This document shows positions 36,416-44,910 of a stretch of DNA of 64,000 bases, one piece after another; position 1 is the stretch's first letter, and each line of letters opens with the position of its first letter. Source of the stretch: an uncultured Paludibacter sp. (GTDB lineage: Bacteria > Bacteroidota > Bacteroidia > Bacteroidales > Paludibacteraceae); contig CALCBD010000029.1 in NCBI GenBank assembly GCA_937897985.1, positions 12,878 through 76,877 of the forward strand. The letters run 5' to 3'. The notes under the pieces are model-generated. The model was given only the letters and a program-made list of their open reading frames with translations. It did no database searches and was not told the DNA's origin. Position numbers and translations under genes: made by a program.

Positions 36416-37210
36416 ATGGTTAAATATCACAAGAAACACTTTATTCTATGGTTTCTGTTTTTTGTTACAAACAGTATAGTATTTGGTCAAAAGCCGGATA
36501 CTATACTATTTTTTAAATTTCCAACCCTTCCAAAAACAAATTATTATATCGCAACCGGAAAACTGCCAACACCAATGTGTTCGGTTTATTTACCTGAAAA
36601 TTACAACGAAATAAAAAAGATTCCGGTGCTGCTTTGGATTGATGGAGGAACCGGTGGTGCAGGCGATTGTGTGAAATTTGTGAAAGAAAAGGTGGGCGCT
36701 AACGGAATTATTTTGATAAATTTTCCGCTTTTTAAGGCAAATATAAATCCGCTATTACCTGATAGTTCGAACTACTGGACTCGCTTACGCATACGAAATT
36801 CCGACAGTGATACTCTATGGAAAGCATATAAAAATATGCTCGACAGTATATTTTCAATATTCCCGCAAATTGATAAAGAAAATGCTTTAATGGGCGGATT
36901 TTCAAACGGAGCACATGCCACTGCCGTTTTATTAAACCGCCCGGAACATGAAATTACAAACTACTTTAACAAATTCTTTTTTATTGAAGGTGGCGATGGA
37001 CTTGAAGATTATTCAGTACTAAAAAACCGTAACGTGCTTTATATGCAGGGCACAGAGCTAAGTTACCCGAATTGGGTGAAGTCGTTTTACCTGAATGCTA
37101 AAAAAATTAAAGCAAAAGCCCGATTTGTGTACATGAAAGGAGTAGGACATAATTTTCCGAAGCAGTATCAGGTCCAACTTAACAACCGGATTCGAAAAAT
37201 GATAAAATAA
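36416..37210 (+). CDS. secreted alpha/beta-hydrolase, probable carbohydrate esterase
   Basis: This protein has 264 residues from the ATG at 36416 (a GTG directly before it is in frame). A signal peptide ends near VFGQ (about residue 24). The fold is a small alpha/beta-hydrolase: VLLWIDGGTGGAGDCV supplies an oxyanion-type loop, Ser163 lies in the nucleophile elbow GGFSNGAH, and the final GVGHNFP supplies the catalytic His. This matches esterase/feruloyl-esterase-like proteins found in PULs. It follows the 1345-residue protein by 11 bp and shares its promoter. It probably removes acyl groups; the substrate is unknown. It converges with marC, with 7 bp between stop codons. Confidence 0.7.
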   Translation: MVKYHKKHFILWFLFFVTNSIVFGQKPDTILFFKFPTLPKTNYYIATGKLPTPMCSVYLPENYNEIKKIPVLLWIDGGTGGAGDCVKFVKEKVGANGIILINFPLFKANINPLLPDSSNYWTRLRIRNSDSDTLWKAYKNMLDSIFSIFPQIDKENALMGGFSNGAHATAVLLNRPEHEITNYFNKFFFIEGGDGLEDYSVLKNRNVLYMQGTELSYPNWVKSFYLNAKKIKAKARFVYMKGVGHNFPKQYQVQLNNRIRKMIK

Positions 37211-37217
37211 CGGTTCA

Positions 37218-37853
37218 CTATTTTATCAACATTCCCAACACTATCGGTTTCAAACCACTAAAGAAAAACTCAACGGCAATTACCATTACAATTAGTCCCA
37301 TTATTCGCATCATGACGTTTACACCTGTTTCGCCTAAAATTTTCATTAGTTTGGAGGAACTGTATAAAATCAGATAAGTAAGAGCCATAATTAGCATGAT
37401 GGAAGTCAATAGAATAACTTTTTTCAAAAGGTTGTTTGCGTCTTCCATAAGTACTATGGCATTGGTAATAGCGCCCGGTCCGCAAATCATAGGAATTGCC
37501 AGTGGTGTTACCGAAATATCGGTAATATATTTTTTCACTTCTTCATCCTTTATTTTTACCTGACCTAATCGCGCTTTTAGCATATCCATACCCATTATAA
37601 AGAATATGACACCTCCAACCACCCTAAAGCTATTGACCGAAATACCAAAAAACTTAAAAAGCAATTGACCAGTTAATGCAAAGGCAATGATAGTAAACAA
37701 TGAAACTATTGACGCTTTTTTAGCTGTCCGATTACGTTCTTCCTCCGATAAATCTGCGGTCATCGACATAAATACAGGCATAGTACCCAATGGATTTATC
37801 AGGGTAAAAAACGATGTAATGCTCAATAAAGCAAAGGAAAGCAGCTCATTCAT
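37218..37853 (-). CDS. MarC/UPF0056 family integral membrane protein
   Basis: This 211-residue inner-membrane protein has six hydrophobic segments. The family opening INPLGTMPVFMSMTADLSEEER, the GGVIFFIMGMDML stretch and AIPMICGPGAITNAIVL are all typical of MarC/YhgN/SnatA-like proteins, some of which transport amino acids while most are unassigned. I start at the ATG at 37853, because the longer frame would need a TTG and puts polar residues before the first membrane segment. It is the only gene of the cluster on the minus strand and has no evident link to glycan breakdown. Confidence 0.9.
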   Translation of the reverse strand: MNELLSFALLSITSFFTLINPLGTMPVFMSMTADLSEEERNRTAKKASIVSLFTIIAFALTGQLLFKFFGISVNSFRVVGGVIFFIMGMDMLKARLGQVKIKDEEVKKYITDISVTPLAIPMICGPGAITNAIVLMEDANNLLKKVILLTSIMLIMALTYLILYSSSKLMKILGETGVNVMMRIMGLIVMVIAVEFFFSGLKPIVLGMLIK

Positions 37854-37925
37854 AATGCGATTATAAAATTCGTTGTTGCAAAAATACAACTTTTTTATAA
37901 ACCTTTACTTCGAATTAATTGCATT

Positions 37926-37990
37926 GGAATATATATGCTATTTATTGGAACGATATTTAATATCGGGCGAAAGCATGAGATGTAAATTTG
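37926..37990 (+). promoter_or_regulatory. PUL operator-promoter module 4 (transporter-phosphorylase operon)
   Basis: GGAATATATATGCTATTT starts at 37926 and GGAACGATATTT at 37947 (21 bp apart). TAAATTTG starts at 37983, exactly 36 bp after the second repeat. The first gene starts at 38028. Confidence 0.8.
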
Positions 37991-38027
37991 TGAAAATTAT
38001 AAATGTCAATTCTATGAATGTAAAAAT

Positions 38028-39443
38028 ATGAAATCACATACAAACAAAATTTCGGTTGTTGAAAAAACGGCTTATGGCTTGGGTGATATGGCTTCCAACC
38101 TTTTTTATCAGACATTCACCATGTTTTTGCTGTATTTTTATACTGATGTTTTTGGAATTACAGCGGCGGCAGCGGGCACTATGTTTCTGATTGTTCGTAT
38201 GTTGGATACTTTTTACGATCCATTAGTCGGAGTATTGGCCGATCGAACCAAGTCAAAATACGGCAAATTCAGACCATGGATTTTATATACGGTAGTTCCA
38301 TTCGGAGTCGTAGGATTTCTTACGTTTTTTACTCCCGAAATTGCAACAAACTCCAAATTGGTTTATGCCTATATTACCTACACCGCCATGATGTTTATTT
38401 ATTCAACCATCAATGTTCCTTATGGAGCATTAATGGCCGTAATGACATCAAATTCGTTGGAACGAACCAGTCTTTCGGCTTTCAGATCAATTTCGGCTTT
38501 TATTGGTGGATTAATTGTACAGGGATTTACATTAAAATTTGTTCATTACTTTGGATTATTAAAAACACATGCCGACGGAACTGTAAACGAGCAATTTGGC
38601 TTTTCGGTTGCAATGGGAATTTATTCTGTATTGGCCGTTATTATGTTTCTCACCACTTTTTTTGTTTGCAAAGAGCGCATAAAACCAATTAATGAGCAAA
38701 GTAATTCGCTCAGGGAAGACATTAAGGATTTATTTAAAAATGTACCATGGTTAATTCTCACAGTTGTCGGCATAATGACCTGTTTGTATGTAGCCATCCG
38801 AAACGGTTCCATAATTTATTACTTTAAATATTATGCTAACAATACCGGTAACGCAAATCTATTCGGTTTTCAGATTGGAGCTGAAACTTTAGTGTCCTCT
38901 TTTATGGTTGCCGGAACTGCGTTTAGCATTTTGGGCACCGTATTATTAAAACCTATGGCAGCTCGCATCGGGAAAAAGAATGTATATATTTTATCAATGA
39001 CGCTGGGAACAGTTCTAAGTATAGCATATTATTTTTTGAATAAAGATCAGATCACTTTAATGTTTGTATTTCAGGCTTTGTGCAACTTTGCTGTAGGACC
39101 TGCAATGGCTATGATGTGGAGCATGTATGCCGATACAGCCGATTATTCCGAACTGAAAACGGGAAGACGTGCCACCGGATTGATCTATTCGTCGGCTAAT
39201 TTTGCGCAAAAGTTCGGCTGGTCTATTGGTGGCGCTATAGCCGGTTATCTGCTGGCTTATTTTGGGTTTGTTGCCAATGCACCTGTTACTGCCGAAACAG
39301 AAACCGGCGTTCGTATTTTGTTTGGTTTTATGCCGGCTATCTGGAGTTTAATTGCTGTTGTAGCCTTGTTTTTCTATAATCTGGATGAAAATAAGGTAAA
39401 AGAAATTAACGCCGAACTTGCTACCCTGAAAAATAATGCGTAA
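38028..39443 (+). CDS. MFS sugar:cation symporter (GPH family)
   Basis: This 471-residue inner-membrane transporter has about twelve hydrophobic segments. It has the GPH/melibiose-permease pattern: YGLGDMASNLFYQ at the start, DTFYDPLVGVLADRTKSKYGKFRPW in the first cytoplasmic loop, and ADTADYSELKTGRRATGLIY in the second half. It would carry periplasmic di- or oligosaccharides, driven by Na+ or H+, into the cytoplasm for the GH94 and GH130 phosphorylases. Its place at the head of the operon that holds GH94 supports this. Exact substrate unknown. Confidence 0.9.
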   Translation: MKSHTNKISVVEKTAYGLGDMASNLFYQTFTMFLLYFYTDVFGITAAAAGTMFLIVRMLDTFYDPLVGVLADRTKSKYGKFRPWILYTVVPFGVVGFLTFFTPEIATNSKLVYAYITYTAMMFIYSTINVPYGALMAVMTSNSLERTSLSAFRSISAFIGGLIVQGFTLKFVHYFGLLKTHADGTVNEQFGFSVAMGIYSVLAVIMFLTTFFVCKERIKPINEQSNSLREDIKDLFKNVPWLILTVVGIMTCLYVAIRNGSIIYYFKYYANNTGNANLFGFQIGAETLVSSFMVAGTAFSILGTVLLKPMAARIGKKNVYILSMTLGTVLSIAYYFLNKDQITLMFVFQALCNFAVGPAMAMMWSMYADTADYSELKTGRRATGLIYSSANFAQKFGWSIGGAIAGYLLAYFGFVANAPVTAETETGVRILFGFMPAIWSLIAVVALFFYNLDENKVKEINAELATLKNNA

Positions 39444-39519
39444 GTGAAATAATTCAAAGCGATTATGTTGAATTTTTGATGTGCAAAGCGAATACTTCAA
39501 AAGGATTAAAAAAGAGTAT

Positions 39520-40305
39520 ATGAAAACAACCTTCGAACAAAATAGGATGTGGAATAACTTTATTGGCAATTCCAACTTTGCATTGATTATTGACAATCGG
39601 GGCATTGGATACAATCATATCTCAAAACCTGTTAATGCATCTGGCAATATCAAATCTGAAATCATTGATCTTAAACCCAAAGTTGTTCTTATAAAAGATA
39701 TTATTTCCGGCGATATATGGTCGTCGGCTTATCGGGTAGAAACTGAGAATGACCTTCAAGCTCAATTTATACATGGCTCAGGTTACACTATTTTAAATTC
39801 TGAATACAACGATATACAGACTCAAACTAAATACTTTGTTCCCCAAAACGAGCATATTGAAATATGGCATTTAAAAATTTCGAACACAGGACTAAAAAAA
39901 CACGAACTAAGTTTAGCCACTTTTGAAGATGAGAATAACGACTTTTTCAAAGGATTTACAAATGCAGACTCTAAATGTAATGGACTTAGATGTTTGGGAT
40001 TTTTTTGTGAAGATACCATTGCCGGCAAATCAGATATTCGGAAATTTATAAATCCAAAATTTAATAGCAAGAAAAGCCCCGAGTCGGATCTAAAATTCGG
40101 GAGTAAATTTAATATTTTTCAAATTGATATTGAATTAGAACCAACTAAAATGCTTGATTTTGTCGTAATTATGGCGCCAGAATATATAGAAAAAGTAAAA
40201 CCTGAAATCTTCAATAAATTTGGAAATATTGAAGCTGTTGAAAATGAATATAATAAAATTTTAAATAACAAAATTTGTACTACTAATGCAATACGGATAT
40301 TTTGA
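39520..40305 (+). CDS. stand-alone paralogue of the GH94 N-terminal beta-sandwich domain
   Basis: This protein has 261 residues from the ATG at 39520; a GTG at 39481 would add 13. It matches only the first third of the next protein. Compare MWNNFIGNSNFALIIDNRGIGYN with SWSNYLGSTGYGAIITNNGGGYS, and TKYFVPQNEHIEIWHLKISN with TCYFVPLNRDFEVWHLKLTN. The catalytic barrel is wholly absent, and the reading frame is clean rather than eroded. Its stop overlaps the next start by 20 bp, so translation may be coupled. It could be a non-catalytic partner or a carbohydrate-binding subunit of the phosphorylase, or a decaying duplicate. Confidence 0.75.
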   Translation: MKTTFEQNRMWNNFIGNSNFALIIDNRGIGYNHISKPVNASGNIKSEIIDLKPKVVLIKDIISGDIWSSAYRVETENDLQAQFIHGSGYTILNSEYNDIQTQTKYFVPQNEHIEIWHLKISNTGLKKHELSLATFEDENNDFFKGFTNADSKCNGLRCLGFFCEDTIAGKSDIRKFINPKFNSKKSPESDLKFGSKFNIFQIDIELEPTKMLDFVVIMAPEYIEKVKPEIFNKFGNIEAVENEYNKILNNKICTTNAIRIF

Positions 40306-42682
40306 TGATGAAAACAAAGAATATGTGATTACGTCTCCAAACACTCCTCGTTCATGGAGCAACTATCTCGGTTCTACCGGATACGGAGCAATAATAACTA
40401 ACAATGGAGGTGGCTATAGCTTTTATAAATCAGGTGGACAAGGACGATTTACACGTATGCGCTTTAATTCCATTCCTGTGGATCAGCCCGGAAGATATAT
40501 TTATCTGAGAGACAAAGAAACGGCTGATTATTGGTCGGCAACCTGGCAACCTGTCGGTAAACCACTACGAAGTTATAAAAATGTCTGTCGACATGGAACT
40601 GCTTACACTACTATTGAAACAGAATACGCCGAAATAAAATCCGAGACTTGCTATTTTGTTCCGTTGAACAGGGATTTTGAAGTTTGGCATTTAAAACTTA
40701 CTAATACAAGTTCACGCATACGTCGATTAAGCCTTTTTACTTTTGTGGAATATGCCAATAACTGGAATGCAATGGACGATTTACTTAATCTTCAATACAC
40801 GCAATATACAGGAAAAATGGATGTTGTGGATGGCATTATCAGTCATGGAACCAATGTTCATATCCCTGAAATGCCTGATAATTTCAACGAAAAAGATCAG
40901 GGCAGATATTCGTTTTTAGCTTTTACGGGTGAAGAAATTGTGGGATTTGAAACTGACTTGGAGAAGTTTTTAGGAAGTTATCGCACTTATTCTAATCCTG
41001 TTACTGTTGACGACGGACGATGTTCAAACACAAAAGCTGTTGGCGACAATTTATGCGGGGTATTACAGATTGATACGGTACTTGAGCCCGGACAAAGTAA
41101 GGATTTTATCGTTTTAATGGGTGTTGGTAGAGCCGAAACCACCGGAAAGCAAGTGGTAAAAGAGTTTGGAAATGTTGATAAAATTAATGAAGAATTCTCT
41201 AAACTGAAAAACTATTGGCATAACCGGATAAATGGCATAACAGTAAAAACTCCCGATGCTGAGTTTAACAGCATGTTGAATATGTGGAGTCCGTATAATT
41301 GCCTGATTACCTACACCTGGAGTCGTGCTGCAAGTTTGGTGTATACAGCCAGCGAGCGCGATGGTTTGGGATATCGGGATAGCGTTCAGGATTTATTGGG
41401 CGTTATGCACAACATTACGGATGAGACAAAAATCCGATTGGAACTGATGATTACCGGACAGGTCTCAACAGGAGGTGCAATGCCTGTGGTAAGTAAAGTG
41501 AATCACAAACCGGGCGCTGAACCTGTTCCGTTGGAATCGGTTTATCGTTCCGACGATTGTCTGTGGCTTTTCAATACTGTTCCGGCTTATGTAAATGAAT
41601 CGGGCGATATTGATTTTTACAACAAAGTTCTGCCCTATTCCGATTATGGAAGTGATACTGTTCTTGGACATTTAAAACGTGCTATTGAATTTAATTTGAA
41701 ACGTTCCGGAAAACATGGTTTACCCTGCGGACTACATGCCGACTGGAACGATTGTTTGAAATTCGGACACGATGGTGAGTCTGTTTTTGTGGCTATGCAA
41801 TTGCGGTTTGCACTGAAAACCTATATTGAAATTTGCCAGTTATTGCAAAATAAAACAGAAGAAAACTGGGCAATTCCGCTTCTCAAAACACTTGACGACG
41901 ATATTCAAAAACATGCATGGGATGGTGAATGGTTTCTCCGTGGTTATCGTGCTGATGGTTTTAAATTCGGTTCAAAAGAGTCGGACGAGGGCCAGATTTT
42001 TATGAATCCACAGGTATGGGCAATTATTAGCGGTGCAGCTTCCAAAGAACAGTCGGAGCTGATTCTTCAAAAAATGAAAGAACGATTATCCACCGATTTT
42101 GGAATAATGCTTTGTGATCCTCCTTATACCGAAACGGATTATAATATTGTCCGTGCTGCACTCTTTAACACTGGAATGAAAGAAAACGGAGGCATTTTCA
42201 TGCATACACAGGGCTGGGGCGTAATTGCCGAAGCTATGCAGGGCAATGGAAATCAGGCGTATGAATATTTCAGAAATTACATGCCGGCTGCTTACAATAC
42301 AAAAGCAGAAATTCGTCAGATTGAACCATATGTGTATTGCCAATCTACTCATAGCAAATACAATTCACGCTATGGCAGTTCACGTGTTCCCTGGCTAAGT
42401 GGTTCTGCAACATGGTCGTTTGTGGCAGCAACGCAATATATTTTAGGACTGCAACCGCAAGTAGATGGTTTCAGAATAAACCCTTGCATTCCCTCACATT
42501 GGAATGAATTTGAAGTTACCCGTATTTTCAGAGGCAAATTATTGAAAATTAAAGTGCTTAACCCATCTAATGTACAGTTCGGAGTTAAAAAACTGATTAT
42601 TAATGGAATAATTATTAAAACAAATAAAATTAAAATTGCTTTGCTAGGCGATAATAATGAGATTATTGTAATATTGGGGTAA
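40286..42682 (+). CDS. GH94 disaccharide phosphorylase (cellobiose/chitobiose phosphorylase-like)
   Basis: This 798-residue cytoplasmic enzyme has no signal peptide. The N-terminal beta-sandwich (1-280) opens MQYGYFDDENKEYVITSPNT, as in GH94 chitobiose and cellobiose phosphorylases. An (alpha/alpha)6 barrel follows with RDSVQDLLGVMH and the general acid Asp486 in GLHADWNDCLKFG. The C-terminal domain holds RVPWLSGSATW and the strand pair PCIPSHWNEFEVTRIFRGK. It phosphorolyses a beta-linked disaccharide to a sugar-1-phosphate. The overall sequence is closer to chitobiose-phosphorylase-type members than to classical cellobiose phosphorylases, so the natural substrate is open. Confidence 0.9.
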   Translation: MQYGYFDDENKEYVITSPNTPRSWSNYLGSTGYGAIITNNGGGYSFYKSGGQGRFTRMRFNSIPVDQPGRYIYLRDKETADYWSATWQPVGKPLRSYKNVCRHGTAYTTIETEYAEIKSETCYFVPLNRDFEVWHLKLTNTSSRIRRLSLFTFVEYANNWNAMDDLLNLQYTQYTGKMDVVDGIISHGTNVHIPEMPDNFNEKDQGRYSFLAFTGEEIVGFETDLEKFLGSYRTYSNPVTVDDGRCSNTKAVGDNLCGVLQIDTVLEPGQSKDFIVLMGVGRAETTGKQVVKEFGNVDKINEEFSKLKNYWHNRINGITVKTPDAEFNSMLNMWSPYNCLITYTWSRAASLVYTASERDGLGYRDSVQDLLGVMHNITDETKIRLELMITGQVSTGGAMPVVSKVNHKPGAEPVPLESVYRSDDCLWLFNTVPAYVNESGDIDFYNKVLPYSDYGSDTVLGHLKRAIEFNLKRSGKHGLPCGLHADWNDCLKFGHDGESVFVAMQLRFALKTYIEICQLLQNKTEENWAIPLLKTLDDDIQKHAWDGEWFLRGYRADGFKFGSKESDEGQIFMNPQVWAIISGAASKEQSELILQKMKERLSTDFGIMLCDPPYTETDYNIVRAALFNTGMKENGGIFMHTQGWGVIAEAMQGNGNQAYEYFRNYMPAAYNTKAEIRQIEPYVYCQSTHSKYNSRYGSSRVPWLSGSATWSFVAATQYILGLQPQVDGFRINPCIPSHWNEFEVTRIFRGKLLKIKVLNPSNVQFGVKKLIINGIIIKTNKIKIALLGDNNEIIVILG

Positions 42683-42693
42683 TTGTTAATTGT

Positions 42694-44898
42694 ATGAAAA
42701 AATTTATAATTCAACTTGCATTGCTGTTTATAGTTTCGACACTTTCGGGACAAAACAATATAGTACCTGCATATAAAAATCCGGCATTACCGACAGAAAA
42801 AAGAATTTCTGACTTGATTCGGAGGATGACTTTGGATGAAAAAATACTCCAGTTAAATCAATATATATCAGGCTACAACCCAAATGCAAATAATGTTGGC
42901 GAAATTATCAAGGATATTCCTGCCGGTATTGGTTCTTTGCTCTATTTTGGTAATGATCCTCATGTTCGCAACGAGTTTCAGCGCAAAGCAATGCAGGAAT
43001 CCCGCTTGGGTATTCCCATTATTTTCGGATTCGACGTGATTCATGGTTTTCGCACCATTTATCCCATTTCGTTGGCTCAGGCTTGTTCATGGAATCCGAA
43101 ATTAGTGGAAGAAGCTTGTGCTGTAGCAGCACAGGAAGCCAAACTTTCAGGTATCGACTGGACATTTTCGCCTATGATTGATGTCAGTCGTGATCCGCGT
43201 TGGGGTAGAGTTGCGGAATGTTATGGCGAAGATTCGTATGCAAATTCTGTTTTTGGCGTAGCTACTGTCAATGGCTATCAGGGCAAAAATCTTTCTGATC
43301 CCTATTCCATTGCAGCCTGTTTGAAACATTATGTAGGCTATGGCGTTTCTGAAGGCGGACGTGATTACCGATATACCGATATTTCGAAACAAGCTCTGTG
43401 GGAAACATATATACCGCCTTACGAAGCGTGCGTAAAAGCCGGAGCTGCTACCGTAATGAGCGCATTCAATGATATAAGTGGTGTTCCGGCTACAGCCAAT
43501 TATTATACGCTTACCGAGATTTTGAAAAATCGATGGCAGTTCGATGGGTTTGTGGTTTCGGACTGGAATGCAGTTACGCAACTTGTATATCAGGGCTTGG
43601 CTGCTGAAAACAAAGAAGCTGCCTACAAAGCTTTCCTGGCCGGTCTCGAAATGGATATGAAAGATAATGCTTATCGCGAAAATCTGGCTGCACTCGTTGC
43701 AGAGAAAAAGATACCGATAAAAAAAATTGATGAAGCTGTTAGCCGTGTTTTACGAATTAAGTTTCGTTTGGGATTGTTTGAGAATCCTTACACAACTATT
43801 CTTGATGAATCTAATCGCTATTTGCAACCTGAAGCAAAACGTATAGCAGAAAAACTGGCTGCAGAATCGATGGTGCTTCTGAAAAACAGTAATAATATTT
43901 TACCATTAAAGACTGAAAAAAAACGTATTGCGATCATTGGTCCATTAGCAAAAAATAATTCTGAAATTATGGGAGCATGGTCGTTTAATGGAAAAGAAGA
44001 AGATACAGAAACCTTTTGGGACGGTTGTAATAAGGAGTTTAAAAACTCACAACTTTTTTACGCAAAAGGATGTGATTTGGATGGAAATGACTATTCAGGA
44101 TTCGATGAAGCCATTTGTACTGCCAAAAATGCCGATATGGTTTTGTTATTTCTGGGCGAAATGAAAACATGGAGTGGCGAAAACGCCTCGCGTTCGAGCA
44201 TTGCATTACCGGCTATTCAGGAAAAATTAATGACTGAACTCAGTAAAACCGGCAAACCAATAGTACTTGTACTTTCCAATGGACGTCCGCTGGAGTTGGT
44301 ACGTTTAGAGCCATTAGCCAGCGCCATTTTAGAAGCATGGCAACCGGGAACTTTTGGCGGTTCTGCTTTGGCCGGTATCCTGAGCGGACGTATTAATCCT
44401 TCCGGTAAATTAGCTATGACCTTTCCACTTACAACGGGACAAATTCCCATTTACTACAATATGCGTCAGAGTGCCCGTCCGTTCGATAAAATGGGTGATT
44501 ATCAGGATATTTCAACTGAGCCGCTTTACTGGTTCGGACATGGGTTAAGTTATACAACATTTGAGTATGGCAATGTAAAATTATCGGCTCAATCCATTAA
44601 AAAATCAGAAAAACTACTTGCCGAAATTGAAATTAAAAATACCGGAAATGTAGATGGTGCCGAAACGGTGTTTTGGTATATTTCCGACCCAGTTTCCACA
44701 ATTTCGCGACCAATAAAGGAACTGAAATATTTTGAAAAGAAAGTAATTACCGCAGGAAATAAATCAATTTTTAAATTTGAGATTGACCCCGTGCGCGACC
44801 TTAGTTATACCGATAGTAACGGAAAAAATAATCTTGAAAAAGGAGATTTCTTCATTCATGTTGGAAATCAGAGAATCAACTTTAAACTTACTGAATAA
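42694..44898 (+). CDS. GH3 beta-glucosidase-type enzyme (BglX-like)
   Basis: This 734-residue periplasmic enzyme has a signal peptide (to about residue 19). The GH3 N-terminal barrel holds IPIIFGFDVIHGFRTIYP, ARDPRWGR-type text (SRDPRWGRVAECYGED), LKHYVGYG and the nucleophile Asp290 in FDGFVVSDWNAV. The C-terminal alpha/beta sandwich holds AAESMVLLKN, and a fibronectin-like FnIII domain begins near LYWFGHGLSYTTFEY. The layout is that of periplasmic BglX beta-glucosidases. It would trim beta-linked glucose (or xylose) from imported oligosaccharides. It starts 12 bp after GH94. Confidence 0.92.
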   Translation: MKKFIIQLALLFIVSTLSGQNNIVPAYKNPALPTEKRISDLIRRMTLDEKILQLNQYISGYNPNANNVGEIIKDIPAGIGSLLYFGNDPHVRNEFQRKAMQESRLGIPIIFGFDVIHGFRTIYPISLAQACSWNPKLVEEACAVAAQEAKLSGIDWTFSPMIDVSRDPRWGRVAECYGEDSYANSVFGVATVNGYQGKNLSDPYSIAACLKHYVGYGVSEGGRDYRYTDISKQALWETYIPPYEACVKAGAATVMSAFNDISGVPATANYYTLTEILKNRWQFDGFVVSDWNAVTQLVYQGLAAENKEAAYKAFLAGLEMDMKDNAYRENLAALVAEKKIPIKKIDEAVSRVLRIKFRLGLFENPYTTILDESNRYLQPEAKRIAEKLAAESMVLLKNSNNILPLKTEKKRIAIIGPLAKNNSEIMGAWSFNGKEEDTETFWDGCNKEFKNSQLFYAKGCDLDGNDYSGFDEAICTAKNADMVLLFLGEMKTWSGENASRSSIALPAIQEKLMTELSKTGKPIVLVLSNGRPLELVRLEPLASAILEAWQPGTFGGSALAGILSGRINPSGKLAMTFPLTTGQIPIYYNMRQSARPFDKMGDYQDISTEPLYWFGHGLSYTTFEYGNVKLSAQSIKKSEKLLAEIEIKNTGNVDGAETVFWYISDPVSTISRPIKELKYFEKKVITAGNKSIFKFEIDPVRDLSYTDSNGKNNLEKGDFFIHVGNQRINFKLTE

Positions 44899-44910
44899 TA
44901 ATACTTTACA

